The notes: generated from the sequence alone by a model not told the origin. DNA of 64,000 nt from Vespula vulgaris (GCF_905475345.1 NC_066600.1:1896001-1960000), one strand, 5' to 3'. Positions 11,881 through 24,160 are shown, counted from the stretch's first letter. Numbers and translations are program-made.

Positions 11881-12949
11881 GGGAAGGGGATAAAAGAAAA
11901 ATCAGTCGCAATCTACATACATCGCGGGGTCATATTAGAAGTAACGAGAAAGCGGGTCGGGAGCCACGCGCAATTTACGAGCAATAAGCGAGCCTCCTGG
12001 ATCTTGCCGGTAGAAAAAGATTGAGAGAGAGAGAGAGAGAGAGAAATAGAGAGAGGAGACGTCGTTAGGATCGGAATATGCACGGCCACGACCTCGGTGA
12101 GCTCGAAGTCGGTTCACCTTTCCTCGACGACTCTTCATCCTTCGTGGCTCGACCCACTCTCTTCTTCTCTATCTTCAAGTGCACCTTCACCGACGACGCG
12201 TGTGTATAAGCTTTTGCGCACCGATTTACTAGCCGCCTCGTCGGTCGATTTCTCGGAAGCTGGACCTCGAGAAGATGACGCGTTAAAGCTAAGCGAAGAT
12301 TCGCCAGAACTCGTAGTGCGAGTCGTTCCCCATTGTGTTGACTGATTACAGAAGCGAAGAGAGAACTCTTTCGACATTACTTAGGTACTTTCTTAATGTT
12401 CCAAAGCGAATAAATATTTCGTGAGAGAGAGAGAACGTATGTACCTCCTATCCTCGTTGCGATAGTTGGAAGATGTTAACATCAGTGAATAAGACCGTAC
12501 TAGAGACGGCGTACTTTGTATAGATCAAATATTCAAACTATACCTTTTTAATTAAATTCGATGATCTCTACTCGATGTTTTATCACGGTTGTGTATTCTC
12601 TTGACAGAGAACAGGTCTCTAACCTATGTCTCTCTCTCTCTCTCTTTCTCTCCTACTCTCATATCATTTTTTTAGTTAAGGGAAAAGACTTCAACACTAG
12701 TAGATACATACGAAGAAGTCCTTCGAAAGAGATTTTATTATGCGACAAGAGAGGAGGAGAGTAGGTATTCCTCTTGACGGAATCAACTTAGAACGGTGTA
12801 CGTACTCAACGTCATTCGAGAAGAAGGAGGATGCATCGCGCAAGCTTGGAGAGTCTCACGTTGACCGGCTTGGAGGACTTCGGTTCGGAGGGAGGAACGA
12901 GGGAGAGAAGAGAGGCTTGTGTGTATCCGGAGCCGCGACATGGAAATAG

Positions 12950-13100
12950 TCGCGATAAATCGCTCGCCACGAACTATTCCATTATAAAGCAGCATGCCTC
13001 GAGGTAACATGGCCGCGTAAGACGTGGCTTTGTGCACGGCGCACCTACCTGTATGTGCATTGGCTTCTGCCTGTGCCGACAGCCGCTGCACAGCCGCCTT
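12950..13100. other. non-repetitive GC-rich island
   Basis: The bases between 12950 and 13100 are GC-rich and complex, with many short motifs (CACCTACCTG, GCACGGCGCACC). On the minus strand a 46-nt stretch, 13044-13089, is open and ends at ACAG|GTAGGT, but lacks a pyrimidine tract before it. Candidate conserved non-coding element or exon fragment. Confidence 0.2.
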
Positions 13101-13103
13101 TAG

Positions 13104-13141
13104 ACTTCTCTTTCTCTCTCTTTCTCTCTTCCTAGGTATAT
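13104..13141 (+). promoter_or_regulatory. acceptor-plus-donor (recursive-splice-like) site
   Basis: About 28 nt of pyrimidine ends in TTCCTAG at 13135 and is followed at once by GTATAT. An acceptor fused to a donor with no exon between is the layout of recursive splice points known from very long insect introns. The donor half is only moderate (the consensus would be GTAAGT). If the window is a giant plus-strand intron, this is the best such site I see. Confidence 0.18.
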
Positions 13142-13245
13142 TTTTCTTTTCTCCGGAGTAGGAGGATTTCCCTGAAAGCTTTCTACGTTTCTTCCGTGAA
13201 CGAATCGTCCCTTTATTGTCTTTATCGAGATCGATCGGAAGTCGG

Positions 13246-13305
13246 ACAGAAGAGAACAGAAGAGAACAGAAGAGAACAGGATAGAACAGTACAGGACAGG
13301 AGAGG
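13246..13305. repeat. decanucleotide array, unit AGAGAACAGA
   Basis: Three near-perfect AGAGAACAGA units are followed by degenerate AGAACAG/AGGACAG units. Confidence 0.85.
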
Positions 13306-13499
13306 ATGGAAAGACGACGAGTCTCTTAGAAGGTATAGTCCTTAGGAACGTATTAGAAACGTCATAACTCTCTCGTATATTTTTCCTTCGTTCTTTATTT
13401 CCTTTCCAAGGAACAGGATTTTCGTCCGAAAGATTTTTCATCTTTACTCACTCCCTATACTCGTAAAGTATTCGTAGACGCAAGCAGACGCGTAAAGGC

Positions 13500-13720
13500 A
13501 CTCTGAACGCAGGAGGAACGGCTAGGAGGTACGGCTGTTATTACTCGCGCAGATTGATGGAATCAAGTAACCGGTCATTTCGCGGGGGAATCAGTGAGAA
13601 TTAATACCAGGCTATTAATTTCTCTCGGCTTACAGTCGATTCCCGCCGGTTTCAGTCCGTGCAACGTGCAACGTGCGCTTCGAGAGGAAGAGCATCGCTC
13701 GGTGTACGAGTAAACAGCTT
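13500..13720. other. non-repetitive island
   Basis: This stretch is complex sequence with paired TAATACCAGGCTATTAAT-like segments (a near-repeat of ATTAAT around 13600-13620). It resembles the island at 13838-14000 in motif content (CAGGnTATTAAT in both). No coding call is made. Confidence 0.2.
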
Positions 13721-13742
13721 CGAGGATTCTCTTTTGTACGAA

Positions 13743-13745
<3 letters not shown>

Positions 13746-13789
<44 letters not shown>
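13746..13789. repeat. (TC)n microsatellite
   Basis: Pure TC for about 44 bases. Confidence 0.95.
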
Positions 13790-13790
<1 letters not shown>

Positions 13791-13837
13791 ATACGTGATT
13801 TAGACAAGGTTTTTACAAGTACGGGTCTACGAAGAGT

Positions 13838-14000
13838 CTTGAACCCTAACGCGAACCGTTGCCTCGACGCTGCGTGCCTGATGAACGTCTCGGGGCCTTA
13901 CGGTGTGAATTTATGCCAGGGTATTAATTATGCGATCGAGTTCTGCGTTTTGCCTACTAGATCTTCGATCCGAACGTGGGTACCTCGGTATCGATTCTAT
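13838..14000. other. non-repetitive island with open frame, cysteine-rich translation
   Basis: The plus-strand frame here is open and translates with several cysteines (for example NRCLDAACLMNVSGPYGVNL), but it is entered through a (TC)n microsatellite and has no splice pair. The DNA shares CCAGG(G/C)TATTAATT with 13600-13620. I favour a regulatory island over a coding exon. Confidence 0.18.
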
Positions 14001-14709
14001 CGTTGATTAAAGCGAGAGAGAGAGAGAGAGAGAGAGATATGATGATGGAGTTTTACGAATTACGAACGCTATACACGATCGCGATATTCTTCCGCTATAT
14101 GAAGAATCTTAGAATCGTCTTGGGTGAATCCTTTGAAAAATGTTTATATAGAAAAATGTAGTAGAGTATTCGAAGTTCTTCGTGTTTCATCGTCCGAGGT
14201 GCATCGTGTAGTTAAAGCGGTGATTACGAAAGCAAAGGTCATTACGATCTCGTACCACCGTGAAATATTCCATCGTCGAGGTTAAGCTTTATTTACTCTC
14301 GGCAAGTCCGTGAGCCGTGTTGGACAAAGTTGCCGGTACAGGATTCTCATAAACATAGGCTTTCAGCGATGAGAAAAGAAAAATCAGTGAGAGAGCTCCA
14401 CGCGAACGCAAGCTGCGGAACGATCCGAGTAGACACGAGGTAGACGCCAGGCAGACACCACCACCACCGTGAGGATCCGTCTCTCATAACAGACCCGTCA
14501 GCGTCTTCGAGATCTACCAAGAACGATCTTCTCTTCGTACTAATCGTATTTTCTATCCTACTCGTAAGACGGTAGGTACTTGAAAGAAAACACCATGCGT
14601 TCTCTCTTCGTCTATCTAACTATTTAACCATCTCTCTCTTTTTGTCTCTCTCTCTTTTTCCTTCCTTTCCCACTCCCTCTTTTTCTTTTTCTCGTGGAAT
14701 AATAAATAG

Positions 14710-14872
14710 GTGCGTACGCGTCACTTTTCCCAACGGAGCACTTCGATTTTCAGTGTAAATGCAAAATCATGCGTAATTTATGCTGGCAAGCGACACGCCT
14801 TGCCACGAGAATCCCCGCGGCGAACTTACAACGGCTTCATAAAGAGCCTGCCGTGTTGTTGGGCTGCTGCGA
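14710..14872 (+). other. candidate internal exon, open throughout between acceptor and donor
   Basis: A pyrimidine-rich stretch (14630-14693) precedes an AAATAG acceptor ending at 14709. The 163-nt interval is open in the frame starting at its first base and ends at GCGA|GTAAGTATC, a perfect GTAAGTAT donor with GT at 14873. The 54 predicted residues are mixed and basic, ending NGFIKSLPCCWAAA. No domain is recognised. The length is ordinary for an insect internal exon. The acceptor is weakened by an AT-rich stretch between the pyrimidines and the AG. Confidence 0.28.
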
Positions 14873-15151
14873 GTAAGTATCGCTCTAACACTTTGCACCG
14901 ATCGGTCGTTCTTTATTTCTTATTTAGTCACTCACGGTACGGAGTAACAATTGGCACCTATGAAATCGACGATATCGTTTTTTCTATCGTTCTCCTTTCT
15001 ATTTTTTTTTTTTTAATCGATCAGACGATTGATAAAATTCGCTAGAAAAATTCTTAGGAATATCGATAAAATTTGTTGAGACTTTTATAGATACAAAATC
15101 CAAACCGATCGCCATCGTAATTTCCAAGGATAACTGATCGTAAGTTATATT

Positions 15152-15472
15152 TTAATAGGGTATATAGTAGCAAATACACACGCACACACATACATATATA
15201 TATATACACACGCGGGGTCTCTCTCGATGGCGATAGCGATGGCGGCCTTTCGTACGGGGGAGCACCAAATTGAGTGCCGCTTGATCGAGAGCCTTTCCAT
15301 CGATCTTGACGTCTAACAGCATCGACTGAAATACTACTCGAGTATCGTGCTCGCGTTCCGCTCGAGAACCGTGTCTACCTAAATGGGAAGCTAATTGCGT
15401 TGGAAGTGGACAGGTGGAAGGATCATTCGTCCAGTCTAGGCTCGCTAATGAGTCGCCAAAATGGACTACTAC
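15152..15472 (-). other. open frame over a GC-rich non-repetitive island, function unknown
   Basis: The minus strand is open for 106 codons before a TAA. The upstream half is non-repetitive and protein-like (for example DVKIDGKALDQAALNLVLP); the last 20 or so residues come from a TA/CA microsatellite. The first in-frame Met is at 15322. On the opposite strand a 29-codon frame begins at ATG 15227 over the same bases, so frame openness alone is not diagnostic. No splice pair stands out. It may be an exon fragment or a conserved non-coding island. Confidence 0.18.
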
Positions 15473-16169
15473 TCAACGTTACTGCACCGTCGTGATATAC
15501 AAAGTGTGGTCTCTTGTCTTTCGTTGGCGAACGACTCGTTAGAAAAGCCAATGGCGATTGACGAGGACAACGAGGAACTCTCGTGGTTTCTCGAAAGAAA
15601 TCGTAAATATAAAACGACGCCTTTTACTCGAATTCTTTATTTTGCTCTATCGCGCCAGGACGAAACGACTTTCTGCCGGAAAGTATTTCCTCCCGCCTTT
15701 CCCACGGCTTAGTTAGTTACTTAGAGTTATATATGCTCAACGTTCAACTACTTACTACTTGTCGCAATTAGGAAGATTGGAATTCGAATTTTTACGATAA
15801 TCCTCGAGGCGCAACCTTGCTAAACGCGCACGAGTTTTATTTGAAATCGGCTATAAATCAGAGGCTACCGTACGAAAAGAAGAAGAAAAAAGAAACTTTT
15901 CTCTCTTTTTATTTATGTTTTTTTTTTCCCTATTTCCTTTACGTTTCGCAGACTGGCGACAAGTCGCCAACGTTGCTTTATACACACGGAGAATTGAATT
16001 ATAATGTCTTCCGTTGCGCAAAAGCCAGCTCGTAATTCACGCTTCGACGATAAAAAGGGCTAAGAGATACCAATTGCTCCTACGATTCGATGTCGTATCA
16101 AGTCGAGTTCCATTTCCTCTTCGACGTGTTCCAACGTACAAACGAGTTTTGTCATTTCGTTATCTGGAT

Positions 16170-16215
16170 ATCTCTCTCGCTCTCTCTTTCGCTCTCTCTC
16201 TCTCTCTCTCTCTCG
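16170..16215. repeat. (TC)n microsatellite
   Basis: TC units with three G interruptions. Confidence 0.85.
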
Positions 16216-17640
16216 TTTTTTTTCGTTTTTTTTGTCCTGCTCTCTACTTAGAGATACTTAATAAATCGTGCGATTTGTTCTGTCTTCGCTTTGCTGGATC
16301 GAAAATCTTTTTGAATATTTATGAACCTATATCGTTATTAGCTTGGATTTTTTTTTCCTTTTTTCTCGTCTTCTTTTTTTTCTTTTTTTTTTTTTTCAAC
16401 GACGAAACGTCGAAGATCTTGAGAAACGAGGGTTAATCCTTTAATGCGTGATTTATCGTGTCTTTAGAAAAATTTTAAAGAAAAAAAAAAAGAAACAAAA
16501 ATACCTATATAGCTTTGAAGTGACAAGATAAAAATATATAATACAGAAATACGACGTATTCGAATAATTGTTTAAAAATGTATGTCGTAATTCCGCGATC
16601 AATTGCGATTAACATAGAATTTCAAGTCCAAACTGGATGGGGACTCCTATTTCGGTAAATCAGTTTTACGTAACCTTTCTTCATTGTTCGGACATAAAAG
16701 GAATTGACTCACCGATCGAATCTCAGGTATCCTCGACGGAAATATATGCGAACTCGAACTTAGAAGGCACTTACCTATAACAGATAAATTGGAAAATATC
16801 ATTCGAGCAAGTTCTCGAATTAGAGTATAAAGAAGAGAGTTGCCTCACTAATCCTATAGAATGATCTTCGCGGCGTCTTTTCTATCGTGGATACTCGCCT
16901 TACGGAAGGGAGAAGGATTAAGGATAACGATCGCCAGTTGGAGGAGTTAACAACTATATAGAATACCTTTTCGATTATATCGTTGGTACGTTAATACAAA
17001 GGACTCGCAGATTATCTCTGTTTGGGATGCGCAGAAAGGAGTCCTACCGTATTTGGTACTACCTAAAATTACGATCGCTTGCTTGAGAGTGTATGCTCGA
17101 GAGTGTATGTTCTATCGTATAGTTACCACTGTATGTATGTACATTTTAGGATCTCCCTAATGGTTCCTATATGTAATACGTTTACGCGAAACGCGTTATA
17201 TCGAGGGAGTTGGAGGGTGGGAGGAAGAGGGAAATTATTTGCCTCGCGTTTTCGCATAAATAGCGAAAAGAGGGAAGGATATAGAGATAGATAGAAATAG
17301 AGAGAAAGAAAGAGAGAGTGTATTATACTCGTAGGAGATCATCGAGTTCTCGTTGCACCTGCGTCCGATCGTCCGTTCACCGGCCAGGAAAATTATCGTC
17401 CGATTCGCCTTGGATATTAGTTAGAAGTTTATATCTATATCGACGATTATAATCGGATCTGAATCACGTTTCTAGCCTCGTTAGCATCGCGCGTATCGTT
17501 CGAAAGCAAACGCGAGGTGTTCCCTTACCGCCTTGCCCGTTCAGATAGAGAATCTTCTTGTTCGAGTCGCTTGTTCCCCACCGATTACATCGCTATGTAT
17601 ATTTATCGTTGCTACGCGTTCACGACGTGCCGCGATCTTC

Positions 17641-17740
17641 TTCTTCTTCTTCTACTTCTTACTTCTTTTCTTTTTCCTCTCTCCATCTTCTCCCACCTCT
17701 TTTCTTATCCCTCTCTTTTTTCCTTTTCTTTTAATTTCCC

Positions 17741-17776
<36 letters not shown>
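17641..17776. repeat. (TTC)n then (TC)n pyrimidine tract
   Basis: TTC units, mixed pyrimidines and a pure TC run near the right end. Confidence 0.85.
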
Positions 17777-17777
<1 letters not shown>

Positions 17778-18028
17778 ATCTCTATCTCTGTTGCGTACTC
17801 GACGCACATAGATACGCTGATTATGGTGTCCCGGAGACGGAACGTACGAGCGGTGGTTATTCAAAGAGTATTGCAAAAGGAACAAATCGTTATCGAATGG
17901 TTAATTTCGAGATTATATACTCGAGTGATATGGTGTTAGCTAACCTTCAAGATTTTTTTATTAAGTACACGCAGAATAGATTTCGCTCTTACTTACGAAA
18001 CTCTAGTTTGTAATCGACGATATACGAT

Positions 18029-18052
18029 CTTTGATCGATCGATCGATCAAAG
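18029..18052. repeat. perfect 24-bp palindrome built on (GATC)n
   Basis: CTTTGATCGATC is followed at once by its exact reverse complement, with no spacer. Four GATC sites lie in the core. Confidence 0.9.
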
Positions 18053-18167
18053 GAATTCTTTTCTCGTAAACTATTATAACCGGCTATCGAATAATGACGA
18101 GAAGGATGAGAATTTCCACGAGCTAGAAAGAATGATAGCTCCCTCGAGAGTCGTTCATCGAAGAAAT

Positions 18168-18281
18168 CTCCTTTTCCTTCTTCTCCTTCTCCTTCTTCTT
18201 CTCTTCTCTTCTTCTCTTCTTCTTTTCCTCCTCCTCCTCCTCCTCCTCCTCCTCCTCCTTCTTCTTCTTCTTCTTCTTCTT
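18168..18281. repeat. (CTT)n/(CTC)n trinucleotide array
   Basis: About 110 bases of CTT, CTC and TTC units. It reads as poly-Leu in one frame only because of the period of three. Confidence 0.95.
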
Positions 18282-19048
18282 ACACTCTCGACCTTAGCTT
18301 TAAGCCAAAGGCCGACTTGTACGTTCGCGTTGGCATAATTGCGCTTTACGATACGGTTCGAGCAACATAATCGTTCGATTAATTAAGGTCAGCTACGTTC
18401 GACATCCGGATAATCGATGACCGATCATTACCGTCTATATTAGAAGAATTTAAAGCCTTCGATTACTAACTCTAGAAACGAGATTATTAATTACGATGTC
18501 TCTCATCTCTCTCTCTCTCTCTCTCTCTTTTCTCTCTTTTTTTTCTCTCTTTCTTCCTCTCTCTTTCGTTTTATAAGCAAACGAGGAAACTGGTTCACGA
18601 GTTTTGCATGCGTAATGAGAAACGAGAGTATCTTCTTTTCATTTATATTCGACCATTAATTATAATAATGAATATTCGTACGAGTTCCCTTCGACCATTT
18701 TACCTCGTTATTATATGCCGAAAGATTTCTCATTATTAGCTTTTATATCACGTCGACGTATCTGCTGAACGACACGTTGTAAATTCAAGAGCAGCATGCA
18801 ACAATGAGCAACGATGCCCATAAAAAAAAAAATATATATATATATATATATTTATGTTGGTTTCGAGGAAGAGAAGATTTACATGCAGTTCAAGTAAAAT
18901 AACAATTATATGCATGTTTCTCATCCCTCGTATTTGTTTTTTCATTTACTTTTCTTCTTTCAAAGAAATATTTTCCGAGAAAAAAGGATGTAAAAAATTT
19001 TTCAGACCGACATTTTTCTTTTGAATTCATTTGACACTTTAAAAAGTT

Positions 19049-19098
19049 CTCTCTCTCTCTCTCTTTCTCTCTCTCTCGAGAGAGAGACAGAGAAATGA
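19049..19098. repeat. (CT)n-(GA)n inverted repeat
   Basis: A CT run turns at TCTCTCTCGAGAGAGA into a GA run, so the two halves are complementary and can fold back. Most other GA/TC runs in the window are one-sided. Confidence 0.8.
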
Positions 19099-19732
19099 TC
19101 AGAAGAGGAAGCTATCGGTTCGATATCAAGAATAAAACAGTTCTGCAAGACGATTTTCGTAGCTCATGGCCGATCACTCGACGGATCCTCGAGATGAATC
19201 AACGCTTTAATAAATGATCCTGTTCCCCATTATGAGGATGGATGGCGAAGTGGATAACCTCGTTCTTCCGGAAAAGGGAAAGTCGGCCTAGGCCGGACCA
19301 AGGAGAGAAAGAGAGGAACAGACAATGTAAAGACTTATCTACGTCGACAGGTATAGAAAAGAAGATGTAAGAAAATTTTGGCTTCCGTTCGACACTTTTA
19401 TTGATCTTTTATCAGATGATTATTATTAATGGAATTCGATAGAGTAGTTAGTATAATAGCTTATAAAATTGACTTTGGATATTCGAACTAAAGAAAAGAG
19501 AATATAAATGTTAGATAAGTCACGAGTCCTCGGTATCAATATGTTAGCCGTGTCTGAAGTCGTCTCTTCATTAATTACAACATATTTTAATGGTCGATCT
19601 GTTAGCTGCGAGCGTCTAGCGTGCGACACGGAGAAAAGTCTCCGATTAGGAAGAACCGCATCTGCCGACATCCATCATCGGCTGTCGTTTCGACGTTGTG
19701 TTCCTCGTCAGGAAAATTACAAGACTCGCTGC

Positions 19733-19777
19733 ATCGTTCGTTCGTTCGTTCGTTCGTTCGTTCGTTCGTTCGTTCGT
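19733..19777. repeat. (CGTT)n tetranucleotide array
   Basis: Eleven near-perfect CGTT units. A shorter array of the same unit lies at 39376-39405. Confidence 0.95.
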
Positions 19778-20025
19778 CTGTCCTCTCTCTCTCTTTCTCT
19801 TTCTCCCCACTCTCTAAGCTACAAACACTTTTTCTCTTTAAACTACTCCTCCATCTGGCTCTCCTGCGTCAAGTACTAAGTCACTGCAAAAGCAATTAAC
19901 TTAATTACCGCTCGATAAGGCTACGTGCCGAAGGTTCCATGAAGTTTCGCGTTAAATTATGTACAAGATCGTGTAACTGTACATGCATGAAACATCATGC
20001 AAATGATCGTCGCTGGAAATTCTTG

Positions 20026-20083
<58 letters not shown>

Positions 20084-20091
20084 GTATATAT
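20026..20091. repeat. (TA)n(TATG)n microsatellite
   Basis: About 45 bases of TA followed by TATG units. Confidence 0.95.
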
Positions 20092-21381
20092 CCTTTCCTC
20101 TTTATTTTTTTTCCAGTATGAGTTATGTATCGATCGTTTGATCGTAGTAATGTCTTATTTTTTGGAAAAATCATCTTCCATAAATTTAATATAAAAAAGA
20201 AGAGAAAAGAACGAAAGGATCGTCTCGAGCGAGCTTATCGTACAGGCAAGAGATAAAAAGACTTCATTTTTTAGTTATGCGAGATGATTAAAAAAAAAAA
20301 AAATGTCAGCACTCGAACTCTTACGTTCTTTCGTAGGTACCACTCAATTGCGGACGCATGTAAATTGGTCTTAATTACCTGTCTCAGGATCAACGTAGCT
20401 TAACACAATGCTTAAAGTTAGCACGAACTCCTTCCTTCTTTTTCATTCCTTTCTCTTTTTCTCTTCTTTTTTCGTTCTGCGAGATGAACTGCGTGACATG
20501 GAAGGAAAGAAGTGTATCGTATCGTCCTCGTGACTAACGAATGGTTAACCGTGAATTTTACAACGTCTGCTTATTTACATATGCAGATCGTGGAGAGTCC
20601 TCTTTTCCTCTCCCCGTTACAAACTTTAAGTACTCCCACGAGTACAACCTTCGAGAAAGATCATTTAATTTTTTGCGTTAAGAAAAACAAAAAAAAAGGA
20701 GAAAAAAAAGATGGAAACAAAAAATAAAAAAAATAAAAAGTAGGAACGAATGAACAAACAAAGAGGAAAAAAGAAAAAAGAAGTAACAAAAAGCAAAAAA
20801 GATCCCACAGATTCATCTAACGCGATGCACTAACTGCAAGCATTATTTATTGTTATGGAGAACAAAATTTATACTGTCATTTTAACGATCGAATGAAAAT
20901 GAGATTGTGGATAGTCGAATGAAATCGGATAACTAAAATGCTTTTCCTTGATTTAGATACTAATAAATGTTGTTAAGAAATTTAGAAACTGATCTTAGAT
21001 AATAAAATCGATTATGGACGATCGTTGTAAGGCCGCAATAAGATTGACGTAAATAAATGCGAAGTAAAGTATTAAAGGGATACTTCCATTTATTGGATCG
21101 ATCACTCGTAACATTTAATATCCACGTTCACTAGAAAATTCGATGGGGAGATGAAAGCGTCGTCGATTATCTCGATAAACTGGATCTCGAGAGGTAGTGG
21201 CTCGTGAAATCGATGTTCCATACGAAGGTGTATAGTAGAAGACATGTTTCGTTAATCGAAAGTGACATAAATATCGTGACACCATCATTGGACATCATCG
21301 AGACCATCATCGTCGAGCAATTTCGATCGTTAAATATTATCGAGATCGATTCTCGAAGGGTAAGAGAAAAAGAAAAAGAGC

Positions 21382-21383
<2 letters not shown>

Positions 21384-21426
<43 letters not shown>
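21384..21426. repeat. (GA)n microsatellite
   Basis: Pure GA run of about 40 bases. Confidence 0.95.
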
Positions 21427-21429
<3 letters not shown>

Positions 21430-22277
21430 GAGAGAAAAAGAGTAAATATCGCTTCGTTCGTAAATAAGGCGTCTTCTACGAAACGACCGAATTATATTTA
21501 CGAGTATCGGTTCGCATCTAATTATAATGTCGAGGGAGAGGGAGAAGGAGAGAGAAGGAGAGTTGGTAAAGCTCAGTGGTTCTGTGTCTTTCACTGCGGG
21601 ATGTTGTGAAGGAGAAATGTTGACGGGGGCGTTGACACCCACACTATAAGAGTGGACACAATGAAATACACGCGAGAAGATCATCGGCTTCCACGCCCAG
21701 AGAAATATCTTCGTTCCTTGTCTTTCAATTTTTTTCTTACGAATCGAACCTTTTCTATAGAGATCGTAACTTGAAATAGATCGAGATCTATAGGTTTTCT
21801 TAGTTATTTACATAAATATATATATATATATATGTATATAAACATTTTTGGAATACTTTCGAGTAGTAGGTGCGCCGTTTGAAAAGAGAGAAGGAAAAAG
21901 AAAGAGAGAGAGAGAGAGAATGCGAATTTATTAACTTAACATTTCGTTATATGAAGTTCGAAGAGAGGTGTCATTCTCTTATATGGAAACTACTAACAAC
22001 GTACATAGATACATACATACATATATACGTACATGTATATGTACGTACGTACCTACGTACTACATAAGTACGTTGGTCGGTATTCAATCGTTAGAAGCTC
22101 GTTTGTAGATACGCCGGGTGTCGCGATCGAGATACTAAGTCTTCCGTATTCAATTATGAACGATGTTGTATCTTCTGACACGTTGGAATCGAACGTATCG
22201 TTAATGGCACGTTGATAACACCGACTACGATTTAACGAGCGCATCTATCTTTTCGATAGATAGAAAGAGAGAAACAG

Positions 22278-22278
22278 A

Positions 22279-22312
<34 letters not shown>
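22278..22312. repeat. (TG)n(TA)n microsatellite
   Basis: Alternating TG then TA units, strictly purine-pyrimidine. Confidence 0.9.
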
Positions 22313-22798
22313 AAACTACCAATTACGATTGTTCGTGCGTTAAGAAGTCGATTTAGAGCAATTTACCTTTAAAGGCGCTTAAGCTTAATTGCGTTCTCCA
22401 TTTCTGTTATACGATTCTGTTCTCCATACAATGGACCACCATCGACCATTGGTACGAGAAAGGAACGCACACTATACTATAATAAAGGAACAATCTCGAG
22501 TATTCTTCGTAAAAGCGACAGAATATATTAACCCTAATTGACAAATAATTTTTCATTAAGAGATAAAAAGTTTTCATTCGATGTTACTTACCAAGAAGAT
22601 GAATCTCTATCATTGAGATAGAGTTTACATACACATTCGTATTAATATGTAGAAACATGTCCAAAGTTAAGATTAATATTAGTCCTTTTTTCGTTCGATA
22701 AAAGAAAAAAAAATATATATATATATACACATACATACATATATATTTCATAGTAATAAATCGTGCGCGTTATACTTTGGTCGAAAATTCATAAGGGC

Positions 22799-22799
22799 A

Positions 22800-22859
<60 letters not shown>

Positions 22860-22871
22860 AGAGAAAGAGAT
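22799..22871. repeat. (GA)n microsatellite
   Basis: About 70 bases of GA with GAAA interruptions. Confidence 0.95.
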
Positions 22872-23008
22872 GGTTTATGTCATGGCTTTCTATAAAAGCG
22901 AAGGACGAAAAGAGGTTTCCGTGGGCGTTACGAGACTTTCGAGAGACTCAATAATTTAAGGCTTAACACCGAATTAATGGGCTGATATTCGTTCTTTCGG
23001 CTTAAAAT

Positions 23009-23070
23009 AAATAAATATACATATACATACATATATATACATATGTATATATATATATACATATATATAT
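23009..23070. repeat. (TATACA)n/(TA)n microsatellite
   Basis: ATAC and TA units mixed. Confidence 0.9.
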
Positions 23071-24079
23071 AAGACGTGTTATATATGTATGTACACATAT
23101 AAGATGAATTACGATCGCCAAAAGAGGAAACGCGTTGGACGTTGGCAGAAACGTTATCGTTGTCCGTGTGTAGAAAGATCGAAAGGAAAAAGAAGTTGAT
23201 TTTGCGAGATAGTTTGAAGGAGAACGATGAACGGAAGAGTTAGCGCTCTGTGCGAGAGCTTGCAAGAAACGATCGTTTGCGATACGCCGCGGATGCGCCG
23301 CTTGGTAGAGACGCGGAAGACACTCCGGCCTCGCATCGAAAGAGAGAATTATTTATCGATCGCGGCACGGATCAAACGTTCGAGCGTTAAATATAAATTC
23401 AACGAAATGGCAGCTTTTTGTCGGTCGTAAAGGAGCACACGCGGACGCGACCAACGATATCACGTTTGGTACGGCATATTAATCGCTCTTGTATGTATAT
23501 ATGTATGTACGTATGTATGTATTTATGTAGGTACGTATGTAGGTACCTTAGTGCTAGTTGTTTAGAGAATATTTTTCTCTTCTATTCTCTTCTCTTCTCT
23601 TTCGCCTTTCTTCCGTAGCATAATACGTAAGTAAAGCACTAATGTTAGGAGATAGCAGGTAGGTATGTTAGCTACGCTATATCCTGGGTAAAGGATTACA
23701 TAAGCTTTACGTAGGAGAAGATGAAGAAGAAAAGGAAGAGGAAGAAGAAGAGGAAGAGGAAGAATGAGCAAGACCGCTAGCTGTTAATCTTTTATGTGAT
23801 ATCGAAAGCTCGTCTTTTCTTTCTAAAAGTAGATATTTCAAAGTAGGTATACGTTTCTATTTCCAATCCGTGAAATCGTCATGATACAGGAGATTAAGAA
23901 AGTATGATGTTTAGAGCGAATAAATGCGGAAAAGCATCCTTTAATCGGGACTCGTGTGGAACGTAAGTACGTAACGAGAGACGTTGATGAACGGCCAATC
24001 GCAATTTGCCTTGCCGGTGAAAAGCCATGGAATATAATTACGAAATCTGTGCGTTCAGGCTCCTCATAGCTTCATGTAG

Positions 24080-24106
24080 ATGTATGTATATACATGTGTG
24101 TGTGTG

Positions 24107-24153
<47 letters not shown>

Positions 24154-24160
24154 GTATATA
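24080..24160. repeat. (TG)n(TA)n microsatellite
   Basis: TG units followed by about 35 bases of TA and TATG. Confidence 0.9.

Larger units (their letters stand above)
6461..14709. other. gene-free stretch: microsatellites and islands
   Basis: Spacer with the islands at 9960-10060, 10227-10440, 12080-12350 and 12950-13720 and the arrays listed. Frames at 7194-7406 and 8183-8401 are non-repetitive but have no paired splice signals. No gene is called. Confidence 0.55.

Noticed and set aside
16750..16800. Minus-strand TTATAG|GTAAGTG as a recursive splice point
   Set aside because: The preceding bases are AT-rich rather than pyrimidine-rich, so the acceptor half is weak.
21204..21467. ORF passing a GTAAGA donor at 21360
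   Set aside because: The ORF lacks an acceptor and continues into (GA)n; the donor matches only moderately.
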